This document shows positions 51,746 through 63,582 of a stretch of 64,000 nt of DNA, in pieces. The position numbers were made by a program, and so were the translations under genes. How positions within the stretch are numbered: the first letter of the stretch is position 1; each line of letters begins with the position of its first letter. The notes beneath the pieces were generated by a model, which saw only the letters and a program-made list of their open reading frames with translations, had not been told where the DNA came from and searched no databases. Source of the DNA: Didymodactylos carnosus. Taxonomy: Eukaryota > Rotifera > Eurotatoria > Philodinida > Philodinidae. The stretch spans positions 16,846 to 80,845 of the forward strand of contig CAJNOQ010000079.1 in the NCBI GenBank assembly GCA_905250885.1, in the 5' to 3' direction.

Positions 51746-54447
51746 ATGATCTCGACTTCTACATGTATCTCTTTTTCGCAGAGAAATTTAAAAACTCGTC
51801 TTGGCGTAATTCTTCTTTTTCATTTTTCTTCTGACACTATTGAGAAAAAAGAATCTCTGCCTATTAGATCTGTGTATTTTTGTTTTTTTCTGTCTTAGAA
51901 AATTTATTTTTTTTTGCATCATGCAAATGATCCATAGTCTCTCTCTCTCTCACACACACACATACATATGTATTCAGTTTTTATTTTTTGTTTTTCGATT
52001 TTATTACGCCTGTGATCAAAAAATGAGTTTTTGTTTGTTTTTTATTCGTGCTCGCGCTTTAAACAAACCACACAACAAGACATGTGTCTTTTTTTTTTCA
52101 ATGTAATTAATTGTATTCACTAACAGATTATGTATGTTTATAATTTCTCTTTTTTTTCGTCTCCGTCAGCACAGCCATTACATTAAGAAAATATTTGCCT
52201 TTTTATTTGTAACAAAAACAATAAAATTATGTTGTTGCATTGCTTTATATTCCAAGTCTCGTTTTTTTTTGTTTGTTCTTTTCGTTTTGTTTGATTGTTT
52301 TTTTGCCCATTTTTGCATCGTTTTCCTTTTTTTTCTTGAGAACAAAATATATAAATAGAATTACTTTATGATAAAAAAAGTAAATGTGTTACAAACTATT
52401 TATGATGATATGCTAAAAACAAGTCTGCCAATACATCTTGTCATTCAATATTCTCTATTCAGGGCAGAATCCTCTGATGGATTTACGGGTTTTTCTTCTT
52501 ATTTGAAGCATGAGTGATAAAACCACGTTTTCGCTTAGTATCGCAGATAAGTAGATGGATATTATAGATGATATGTGTTTAAGAGCAATCAAAAGTCGAA
52601 AGCTTATTTTAGATCTGTTCAAAACTGATGATCGATTTTTCAGCGTTTTGGATAAATAATGGTATTTTAACGAGCTTAATGAATCTTAGAATCCAACTCA
52701 GTTTTTTTGTATAAATTAATATCTACCTATGGTACTATATCATTTTGTTCAGACAAAAATCTATTTTAAGTAGATTGAGTTAGTTATTTGAGCTTCTCTG
52801 TTAGTATTAGGCATTAGTTTTCATTTTTAGGTTTTAAGCATTGTTCAAAATAACATTGTTTAATTTTTTTCGAATATATTAACCATTTCATGTTTTTTTT
52901 TTAAATTCACGATGTCGTAATGTCTTTGTTACAAGAAATTTATATAATATATGGCCTATTTGTCTACTATTTCTTCTCCCGTGAGCTAATGTGTACACAC
53001 TATAGTGTTAAACAAACAGTAGGAGGGAGAAAAAAACAAAAAAAGGAAAGAAAACGATGTTTGTTTTTCATTTTACTGATGTAGCCTATTCTTAATATAC
53101 CTCGCTTTTTAATATAAATTAGAGAATTGAATAGCTTTTAGGATTGAGTTCATATAGTAGTCGATCAGAATATAGGGCTTTTCAAAACAAGAAAAATAGA
53201 TTTATCTAAAATTTTCTGTATGAATAATAGAGCTGACATAAATAAGAAATATCTCAACTATAAGCTAGATTACAATTACACTACGCACAAATTGCGACGT
53301 CGACAGACACTGGACATTTCCAGCTACTGATCTGAAGCTAACGAGCGGATTTTAATCATCAATGTCGTTGGAATTTTCTGTAGCATTAAAAACAACTGAA
53401 CTGGGGTGCTACTTCTTCTATATCTACCTACGTTATCACATTTTTTTACGTTCCGTGATTTTGTAGATCGTGTAGCGCAGTTTTCATAGGAAGGGATTAC
53501 TGAATACAAGGCAATAGTACAGATAATAACACGAGGCGCCTGATTTTGTAAATAAGATGTAATTGATATCAAAATATCTTCGACGTGAGTCTATTTGAAT
53601 ATATTATTCTTCATATCTTAATAATAAACTCTTCTATCTAAAGGTAGCACTTAAAAATTTTTGCCATATAAATCAGCTGATTTACAAGTGCTCAAACAAT
53701 GCTTAAATATGCTTAACAGGCACTTAGATATGTTCAACAATATTGAAATGTTTAAATGCTGCATGGGATTGAGTCTAGAAAAGATACAAAAACGAAATAT
53801 AAAAAGTACGAAAATTGCGACACATGTTTAAGCAGTAACTTTTCACAGTATTGATCAGTAAGAAAAACAGCACTCAGACACTTTTGAGACTATGTGCTTA
53901 AGTGGCGCAACAGCAAAGTAAAACCTCCTTTAGACAAATACATAAAAGACAAGAAGCAGAAAATCTTATAAAGAAGTTTGTAGTAATTTTAACGGAGTAA
54001 TTAGCGAGCGGCTCTTCTTTCTTCTTATTGTGATTATTCCAAACCATGCATGTATGTGAAAAAAAATTCACTAATTAGAAGATATGTACATCCATTCATT
54101 TCTCAATTCTGTCAAAAAAAAGAAAAAATGACGCCGACTAACTATCCTACCAAAATATTTTATCGGCACTAGTTGTGCACGGATGCGCACCGGTGCCGAA
54201 TTGTTTGGTCAATTTCTGTCTACACTAACACCACAGTATATTTCTAATGTTTCGAATATCTTTCTGACTTCATCTTTTCCTTCTCATAGGAGAAATGCCG
54301 AGGCAATGCCGCATGGTTTCGACATGTCAATGTGATACTGATCAGTGCCTAATACAAAGATTAGCATAAACAACTATAATAAAAACTAATTAAATTGATT
54401 AAATAAATTTCAGTATGACACTGATTTTTGCCCGGGCGTCACTTTTT

Positions 54448-54622
54448 GGGTAGAAATATATTGGCACTAGTGCGCACGGGTGCCAATCGGCACTGGTTCG
54501 GCACTTGCTGGACACGGGTGCGTACCGGTGTCAGCCAGTGACAGTGACTGATGGCATGCCATGCGCATCGGTGCGCATTGGCAGTGCCGTACTGGGACTT
54601 TTTTATAGGGTAGAAATATATT
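54448..54622. repeat. GC-rich insert between 15-bp direct repeats
   Basis: GGGTAGAAATATATT occurs at 54448-54462 and 54608-54622. Between them is about 145 bp rich in GCAC/GTGC and ACCGGTG motifs, strikingly GC-rich against the AT-rich surroundings. Related motifs recur at about 54172-54200 (ggcactagttgtgcacgg). Confidence 0.55.
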
Positions 54623-56595
54623 AAAAATTTCGAAGTCCAAGACATTTTTCTTTCACTTGTGAAACTCATCGCTCAACTCGGCTTTTGTTTAAAAGAAGAA
54701 CATGAACTGATCCATATTCAGTACCAGAGAAGTATCCCTCATTTTCAAAACGTCTCTACGTCACGTAGTTCTGTGGATCATGCGAGTCACTTTTTGCAAA
54801 AACGGTGACTAAACAAGAAAAAAACAATAACAAAAATTCCTGAACAAATGCATGATGTATATCGACATAAAAATAACAACGATGCGTTTGTATTCAGTAA
54901 ACCTGATCTTTAAATATGCTTCTCTCATTTCTGTCCTTGCTACAGAATCGTAACAATAAATCGCAGGTATTAGAAATTTTTAACATAACTTGATCTTCAA
55001 AAATAAATGGGCTTATTTTTGCTCAGCTTTCCAAAATTACAGTTTGATGAGTTTTGAGGACACTGCACATAGACTTACTCTATCAAAACTTTGTCCATTC
55101 GGACTGAAGGTTTTAGCTCAAGTGCTAGACTCAGTTTCTGCCGAATATTTTTCAATTAAGAGTTTTCCAATGCAGCGTTTTAATTCGGTACCAGTAACGC
55201 TTTGCTGTGAAGAGAAATTATTGCTCTGCAAAGCAGTGGTTAATTAAGACGAGGTGTTTTCTACGATAAATCGACCGCCTTCGAGGAAAATGGTAGCTGA
55301 TCATCTTTTCATTCGTTTTCTATTATTAGTTATTGTTCCTGCTTGTTCATAGATGCGAAAACCATTTTTTCAGGTTATTCGGTCATAAAAGGATACTTGC
55401 TCTTATTCTCGCGTCAAGAAAAGTTTACTAATATTATATTATATAGCAATCGAAAGCTCTGAATAAGACTTACAAAACTGCATTTCTAAAATATTTTTTG
55501 GATACCAGTAGATGGAGTAATATGCTAAATTTGATCAAAGTGAATAGTATAATCTTTAGTATTTCTTATATAATCTCTAAGTTTTATTGGCGTACAGAAT
55601 TTAGCACATATCATGTGATAGAGCTTTTAAAACTCTATAAATATATATTAAAATAAGGAATTTAGAGCTGGAGTATTGTGACAGAAAAATTAAATTAAAT
55701 TAAATTAGCAAGTGCCAGACTGGTAATATTTTTAAGTATTCTAATGGCGCATATAAGGTAACAAAATAGTGAAAATTTCCGAAAAATATATTCCGAAGCT
55801 TAAACATTGAGCAAAGGTTCTGATTTTGCCGTGAGAAAATCTTATTTGTGTAACGATTGCCTTGCACTACGAGCAGGCTTTTTTGACGATCATCTTTTGC
55901 GGAAACGGTTCTAATTTTGCATATATCTCGAAGATCCATAGGAATTTACATATGAAAATTACTTGTTCTTTCTTTTTACATCGTGTTAGTTACCATAAAT
56001 GCTACATGAAAGAACACATAAATCATTCTTTTAATACTTCAGAAGAAACAAGAAATATGACCGAAAAGTGTGTTTTTTGTCCATTGAAACCAGCATCAGT
56101 AAACAGCGACTAAGACCTGATTTACCGTAGAAGACGCCTCTTCTCCTTTTCCGTTAACAAACAACCAGATAGGTCTAAATTCATGCCTGGGAATGTATAA
56201 TTTAAAAATTCATTTTTTTATCATATCAAAAACATAATTTTAGAATATAATATTGATGATTTCTCGTACAAATAACTTTAGTCATTTATCTAGCAAGATA
56301 TTATCATTTAAAAAGTGAAAAAAACCCAGTTCGCACAAGGAAAAAGGAGACATTCTCTGTCAATCAACATTTTTCCTTCATCATAGACATCTGGTTTATC
56401 TGGAATTTTTTGTTGATTATATGAGGTAGAAGTGCCGTTTCTTTGCAATTCGGTACCTACTAGAGAGATATAGAATATGTAGATTAAATGGATTTTCCAG
56501 GCGTTTAATTACCTTCTAACCTTCGTTACTATAGGCGCGCGTTTATACAAAGGTAGGTGTTTTGTTAAAATAAAATATTTCACTTCAAAAAATAT

Positions 56596-57545
56596 AACGG
56601 GTGCGGCATAAATAATGATACCACTAGTATTTCATCAATATCTCGGTGAGTTTTTACTGTAGAGACTTGAGCTTAATCTCAAAAGATGCTCCATTCAATT
56701 TTCTTCAAAACCGTAAGGAAAGAGCACGCACAATACGTAACGTTAGATTCATAGGCTATCAACACTGCAATGTCCTAAATTGGAGCACTTTCCAGTGCAC
56801 ATTTCCAGAAGATTATTAATAAATTATGTCTCTGATTCTGTCTAATCAGACGCAAACGCACTCTGATGTGAATTTTTCCATGTTTTCGGACGTGCTCTTT
56901 CTCACAGCACTCAAAAGTCACTCAACTCTCTTAGACAACACAGTGAGTTTCTTGTGGTAGATTTCGTAGAAAAACGAGTTGGAACCATGGAGCATTTTCC
57001 TCTTACACACTGTGGGTGCCAAAAGAAGACTTGTACGCCAATTGGGTTGATTTTTAGAGATGATAGAGAAAATATTTTTCTACACCTTTACAAAACAAAA
57101 TAGCAAGAACATTAGCAAGAAAACGTTACACTCTATCCTAACGGTACAAAATTTACAATGAGCCTCATTAGCAGGGCGTAGAAAATCGAATATGAAATAA
57201 AAGGAAAAAGGTCTCGATCACAAAGGCTTGGAATGAAAAACTTATCAGTTGTTTCTCAAATGATAGACCATTGCAAGAGCTACAAAATGGCATATTCAGT
57301 CTTTTTCTATGCGACGAAAGTGCGAGGAAAAAAATAAAAACAAAACGTAATATTGATTGGAAAGTGCTCCCGTTTAGCAGTGTTGACAGTCTATAAATTC
57401 ACTGTTATTTGTTGTGCGTGCACTTTTCTTAGGATTTTGTAGAGAATTAAATGAAAAATCTTTTGAGACTACGCTTAAATCTCTACAATGAAAACTCATC
57501 GAGATATTGACGAAATACTAGCAGTATCATTATGCCGCACCCGTT
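56596..57545. mobile_element. 950-bp TIR element
   Basis: Inverted arms of about 190-200 bp: the left begins aacgggtgcggcataa and the right ends ttatgccgcacccgtt. Inner blocks such as 'caatatctcg' opposite 'cgagatattg' and 'ggagcactttcc' opposite 'ggaaagtgctcc' extend the match. No transposase ORF and no clear target duplication. Confidence 0.75.
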
Positions 57546-59106
57546 GCATAGCAAATGACATAATCCAAATTGTAATTTCTAAAAAACTAAAAAAAAGTCA
57601 GAATAATAATAGAAAAAGAAATTGAACGAAGAGGTCCTGGTTTTTTTCATTCAATAATCAAGCTGATGCCAAGGCTAGAATGTCATGTGCACGAATGAGA
57701 CCAACAGTTCAAGTTGGAACGATGTCAAATTAAAGTATCGATTAAATAAAAGGATTATTTTTGTTTTTTCACTTGTAAATAAACAAGTATAGTGATGGTA
57801 TATTGATTCACAGGTGAAAAACAAGACAGACGTTATTTGTTGAGCAAGAAATAAACTTATTGTAGTAGCTATTTATAAAACACAAAAGAAATTTGCTTAT
57901 ATTTAGTTAATCATGTTAATAGAATAGGAGTTCATCGTCGAGGGGAGTAATATTTATGTGAAAAGCAGCAATTTTTTCAAAGAATGTAATCGTAAAGTTC
58001 ACAATATGTATGTTAGTTGTGTTATTTCAGCAGTAAAAAAAAGACGAACAGAAAACAACGAGTCAAATGAGTTAGGTGTCCAAGTACGTCATCCAAGATC
58101 ATATGACTTGAAGAATTACAATGTATCTTCGATAACAGTTCTAACACCGTAGCAAGGTATTACACAAAGAAAAACTATTGAGTTTTTGATTGAAGTGCCA
58201 ATGGTAGCTACGACTATCTAAAATGCGGACGAAAGTTCAAATTCTAGACCATCACTGGACATGTTCGATCATGTGACAAATAGTGTTGCAAGGATAATGT
58301 TCTCAGAATAAGAATGAATTTAGAGAAAATAGAAGCGCAGATAGTAGCTGATATTCACAGAAAACCTGGATAATACTAGTTGAAAATCTCACATGCTGAA
58401 ACTAGTGTTTTGTATTCTAAAGTTGTCCATCTGACATTGTTTTCAGTGCTATGAATCTTGTGACTAACGAACTTTCATCAAGGCTTAAATCATCTCTTCT
58501 GAGTTTTCGTGGTGCAGCCAAACCGTTACTATGATTGAACGGTTTCTTGCTTATCACCATTCTTGCACACTATCTACTCATATTTGAAAATGTCCAAAAT
58601 AATAATCAAGCCTGAAAAAGAACAGAAGATTATTTGTTTCGTGCAGTTTTTAAAAACTATAAAAATTTCTGAAATACTCAGAGAAAAATCGCAAAAAAAC
58701 CCGCGAGATCCGGTAAACGATATACACCAGATTTTTTCTGTGTATGTCAACTACGGTTGTCAAAGAGGCCTAAACTTGCTCGGCGATCAGCATTTAGTGA
58801 AAGCCATAAATAGACCAAATTTGAAGTAGAAGGTTATTATGATTCTGAAGATTCAGAGAAAGGCTAATTTTGTCGAGTACTATACTTCTGTTACAAATCT
58901 CAACTCAGTCTGTCAAATTCTTCTGGTCGAAGCGTTGGATAGGATTGTCATCGTTCTCTGGGCGACTTCTATATGATCCTACAGATGTTAAAACTATAGA
59001 CTATTAAGAGACAATTCTAGAAGAGCTTTTTCACCACTAATAAAGATCAAATCCGATGAAAAAACTTATACCATAAAGAATTTCGAATCGATCATCATAA
59101 AGTCGT

Positions 59107-59640
59107 TTATGGTTGTTCCATTTTAGCTCCAAATAGTAGCTCCAAGGGGCCAGGATCAATGCGAACTGATGTAGATAGTCTCTCCTTGTAGCTACTATTT
59201 CGAGCTAAAAGGAAACCACAGTATTTTATAAGCAGAAATAGAACACCTGGTTCAACGTAAGGTTCTGCTAATTTTTTGAAAAATAATTTTGACAATCGGA
59301 ATATAACGTTATAATGACAGAGAACGAGTACATACTGTAGGTGCCTTTCAGCCTCATCATAAAAAATACCTTGGAGAAGTTGCGCCAAAAAAAAGACTTT
59401 GTGCCGCCACCGTTATTATTATTACCGTTACCAACAGTTGTAGTTGTTGTACTCGTTGAATCTGAATACGTTTGCATAAATTCGTTATTCACTATTGATA
59501 TAACATCGCTTAATATTTCTTTCGTGTTACAAAGATTTGTATTGCAAGTGATGTACACAAAATGATCAAATTTCGGTGCAAAAGGAAAAGCTTTCTGTCT
59601 GACTTTCATTGATCCTCCAAAAAAAGTTGAAACTGAATGC
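59107..59640 (-). pseudogene. Frameshifted coding relic of unknown family
   Basis: Two overlapping minus-strand frames look protein-like. The first (from Met at 59609, open from about 59640) contains KVRQKAFPFAPKFDHFVYIT, then a Thr/Asn/Gly linker. The second (59388 down to a stop at 59107) has amphipathic helices with LSKLFFKKLAEPYVEPGVL and GFLLARNSSYKERLSTSVRI. They meet at an 8-T run on the coding strand (near 59387-59394), where a single-base length change would join them. No family was recognised. A pseudogene, a sequencing error in the homopolymer, or an undetected intron are all possible. Confidence 0.45.
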
Positions 59641-59885
59641 TCATCACTAGGTTATCAGGTGACCACCTGTCAAAATATTTTACGGAGTGCTAGTCGTTAA
59701 ACATAGCATATTTAGCTCAGTTATTACAGTTATTGATTGAGAACCAAGTATTACTTTATCTTATCTGCTTCTTACTAGGTATACATTTTATTTATTGGTC
59801 CTTGTTGTTATGAAACGCTTTGAGATGCGAGAGGTTTGATTGAGACGAATCGTTTAAAAAAGCTAAAATAAAACACTGGTTTGCA

Positions 59886-60270
59886 CTCAATTGAGATATA
59901 ATCCATATTTTAATCAAGTATCTCAGTTGTGAAACCATTATTTCTGCAAAAATATTCGTTTCTTAAATGAGAGATTTGATAAAATATAGACTTCAACTGA
60001 GATACAATTTTGACACGTGCGTTGAAACGTGCAATTGTGCACGAGTACAGTGTACAAAGGTCTATTATTCAATAGTGAATGAAATAAAATTAGGTATATG
60101 ATGTATCTCTCCTGACTATTTAATCATGAGTTTTGTGAAAAACCAGTTGAAAAATTCGCGAAGTCCATATTTTATCAAACGTATCTCAGTTGAGAAACGG
60201 ATATTTTCGCAGAAATAATGATTTCTCAACTGAGATACTTGATTAAAATATGGATTATATCTCAATTGAG
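59886..60270. repeat. Fold-back repeat
   Basis: The arm 59886-59995 (ctcaattgagatataatcc onward) is an imperfect reverse complement of 60158-60270, which ends 'ggattatatctcaattgag'. The right arm is present a second time because of the adjacent duplication. Confidence 0.7.
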
Positions 60271-60576
60271 ACGTTACGAAAACACTAATAGGTTATATAT
60301 CATTATAGAGTTTGCTCCCCATTTTTGACAATCGTCTCAGTTCTCAAANAATCATGAGTTTTGTGAAAAACCAGTTGAAAAATTCGCGAAGTCCATATTT
60401 TATCAAACGTATCTCAGTTGAGAAACGGATATTTTCGCAGAAATAATGATTTCTCAACTGAGATACTTGATTAAAATATGGATTATATCTCAATTGAGAC
60501 GTTACGAAAACACTAATAGGTTATATATCATTATAGAGTTTGCTCCCCATTTTTGACAATCGTCTCAGTTCTCAAA
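60122..60576. repeat. Exact 227-bp direct duplication separated by one N
   Basis: 60122-60348 and 60350-60576 appear identical over 227 bp, both from 'aatcatgagttttgtg' to 'cagttctcaaa', with a single ambiguous base at 60349 between them. This is best read as an assembly join of overlapping ends rather than biology. Confidence 0.85.
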
Positions 60577-60695
60577 TATTTCTGTGATTATCTTACAGTC
60601 TACATTTTTCTTAAAAAAACTATCCATATCGAGTACAAATATACTAGAGTTTGAAAATACACAATAAAAATCAACAAACAAAACAAAAACAAAAA

Positions 60696-60701
60696 TTTAT
60701 T
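60696..60701 (-). terminator. Candidate polyadenylation signal of the DPP-like gene
   Basis: AATAAA on the minus strand, about 155 bp beyond the stop codon at 60856. Confidence 0.35.
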
Positions 60702-60855
60702 TACATTTAGAACTCATGGAACGAGTTAAACAATAACATTTTAACAAATATAAAATAAAAAAAAAAAATAATGAATTGACACAAGATAGAATAAGTTAAA
60801 AAAAAAGAACAACAAACAGATCTTGCATAACCGGTATTTAGAAGAAGAAATAATT

Positions 60856-63582
60856 TTAAATATTTTCATTACTATCATCTTGTATAATTGGTTTTTGTTC
60901 TTTAATTACACGAGTACCAAGACAGTGTTGAAAAAATCGAATTTTAAATCGAAAATAATCTTCATATGTGGCACGATCATTTTCGAAATAATAATCTGAA
61001 TCTGGATATACCTTGAGTGTAAAAAATGTGTCTTAATCGAATATATATAATTTAGTAGTGATAAACATTTACTTTAAATTCAAAATTTGATCCAGCTTGA
61101 ACAAAGTTTTTTACAAGAATGGCCGAATGTTGAAAATGGACTACTTCTGTATAAATGAAAAGAATATAAAAAAAGACAGAGATAGACAATGATTAGGCTG
61201 CGATTATCGTACCATCAGACATTCCGTGAACAATTGCTAGACTCTTCTTACCAATTTCATGAACATTCGCTTCTTGCTAGAACAAGATATTTAAGTGATG
61301 TATATTTTTATATAAGTGACAAAGAGAGATGTTATTCATTACACGTATGGATATAGAATTTAGACCATTTATTCGTTCAGTATAAACCGCATCTAAATGT
61401 CAAGATTCATTGAAAGAAATGTTTTTTATTAAAGAGTCAAGTTCACTCACGATAATGTGAAAATTCATTGACGGGAGATTGTAGAAAAGCGCAAAGATAT
61501 TCATCTTTATCCTTTCTTCTTTCTCTCAAAAGTTTTAGTGCTAGAAAAGCGCCAGAACCCTTGAAAATAAATGAAATATTTTAAAATAATCAAAAACTAA
61601 AATTTAATTGTTATTTCTTACTATAGCTGTTAATCCAAAACGGGCATCATTCAATGTATTATTAAATTTCTTCTCTCGACATTTTAGATATCTAAAAGAA
61701 ATTTTCTAGGAATAAATATATAATCGATATATTATGTTTTTTTTTTCTCATACTCTGCTAGTTTAATATAATCATCATATTGATGTTGAAACAAATTTTT
61801 GTAATCACTTTTAAGATAATCTTCATCTTGTCCGAAGCTACCGTGTCCATCAAATAATACAATGCTTATATTTGCTTTTGTTACATGATAATATCTGAAT
61901 TATAGACAAATTATTTAGAATGATAATATCCATGTATGAATAAAATAATTCTTCTAAGCCTACTCTCGTAGAAATAATGGATATTTTTTAGTTACTCTTT
62001 GAGTATGTAAGTTGTCACTTCTAAAAAAAAAACGAAATTTTTTAAAATGTCTAGTATTAAAAAGATAGTGAAATATATGTAACTTACATAGATACTATAA
62101 TCGGATAAGATATGATTGTCACATTTGGATTATACCATGGTGGCAAGATTATCATACCATATCCCACTAAAAATGAGAAATAAAAAATTAACAGAGCATT
62201 TTATGTGCTAAAAACAATCTGAAAACACATTAAAATATTGTTTAGGTTACCTATATTCTTTTCAGCATCTAATGTTACATTGAAAAAATGAATGTAAGGC
62301 ATAAGTTTTGAATCGAGCCACTGACGAAATGGTTGATTATCTTGAATTTTATGTTCTAAATCATTGAATAAAAAAGTGAAGAAAATGTTGATGAAGCAAT
62401 TTTCTGTAGTTAATACAATTTACCAGTCATGTTTCCTGAACGATTATGTAATCTTGAATATGGTATGTTTGGACCGAGACATTCCAAAATAAAATAACTT
62501 CCATTATTTTTACTAAATTGAGCATCAAAATACGAACAATTTTCATCATAACACGACAGACATTCAGATTCGACATTGTTTAACGTTATCATCCATCTAA
62601 TGTAGAATATGTACATAAAATCAAAGTTGCATGTATGATTGTTACACAATATAATACTTGTATAATTGTCGTTCCTTCGGATCGTCATTCGATCCGGTAA
62701 AATAAACAGTGTCTTTGTCATCAACATGAATAATTCGATCAACATGAATATTCGGTGGGGAACTACGATCTATTTGAGGAGTCTAAAATCATTCATTTTG
62801 CCGTTTAAATAGTCTATTGATAATAAAATGAATGAATACCTACTTTTTGATTGAAATGAATTCGTACTATTTGCGGATACGATTTTCCATATTTTCCCAA
62901 GTTTAACTGATCATACCGGACAATAAATGCATATGTACCTTGTTTTACAAATACTGGTCGTAAAAAATTCGCTGGTATCCAACCTTTTCTTGCTTGTTCA
63001 ACATAATACTATTAAAATGAAATAATAAAGTCAACATACGTCATCGTTGTTTATATTGACATAATTATACCTTATTCAAAACAATATTACCATCTTCTAT
63101 TCTGTATAATTGAATGACACTTATGTTTTGTGCACGATTAGCATAAACAACAGATAAACAATTATCACCACACCAAACAACATGGAATATATAAACATCT
63201 GACTTTCTAAATATGTATATTCCAACGTTTATTATAGATAATTAACTATTATACAATTCTTTGCTTACAATCGCTCGTACTCGGGTGGACGTGGTACTTT
63301 CATTGTTTCGTCAGTACTAATATCATAAACATAGACATCGATTAATGGTAATGGATCACCAAACTAATGAGAAAAGAAATCGCCTTGATGTTTTTATCAA
63401 TTGTTTTAAACAAGGTTCTCAAACTTTTACCTTTGGATAAGGAATAGTGTATTTATCATTATTAAATGAATTATAGTTAAGATAATTATTTTTTGGTATT
63501 GATGTTAAATTTAGTTTCACAAATGCCAAATATTTATCTGATGGTGACCAATACAATAGGACATTTTCATTAAATATTTCAT
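60856..63582 (-). CDS. DPP6/DPP10-like inactive dipeptidyl peptidase (S9B family), 5' end outside window
   Basis: Sixteen exons in transcript order: 63431-63582, 63269-63363, 63071-63206, 62844-63008, 62658-62782, 62424-62596, 62251-62355, 62088-62166, 61964-62020, 61754-61894, 61622-61691, 61451-61559, 61343-61392, 61213-61276, 61073-61146, 60856-61011. They encode the last 582 aa. Beta-propeller features include YWSPSDKYLAF, IPYPK and the Cys-rich ECLSCYDENCSYFDAQFSK. The alpha/beta-hydrolase domain has MIILPPWY, VLFDGHGSFGQD, AVYTERINGL and IVHGMSDEVVHFQHSAILV. The nucleophile elbow (GWSYGG in DPP4) reads AIGSGAF, putting Gly where Ser should be; the catalytic His position (DEDHG in DPP4) reads DSDYY; the Asp is kept. 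It should be catalytically dead, like DPP6/DPP10, which are Kv4 potassium-channel auxiliary subunits; that role is inferred. The N-terminal tail, membrane anchor and first propeller blades lie past 64000. Confidence 0.88.

Larger units (their letters stand above)
51352..59106. other. BCL9 3' UTR and gene-poor intergenic region
   Basis: The first kilobase is T-rich UTR-like sequence. The rest has only short, featureless ORFs (for example 54990-55247, 57958-58152, 58563-58829), a GC-rich repeat cluster near 54.2-54.6 kb, and a TIR element at 56596-57545. No gene is supported. Confidence 0.5.

Noticed and set aside
51581-52358. Overlapping Phe/Cys-rich frames after BCL9
   Set aside because: They translate T-rich 3' UTR sequence and have no protein-like composition.
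58563-58829. 88-codon plus-strand frame
   Set aside because: No motif, atypical composition, no splice continuation; could be a relic but cannot be supported.
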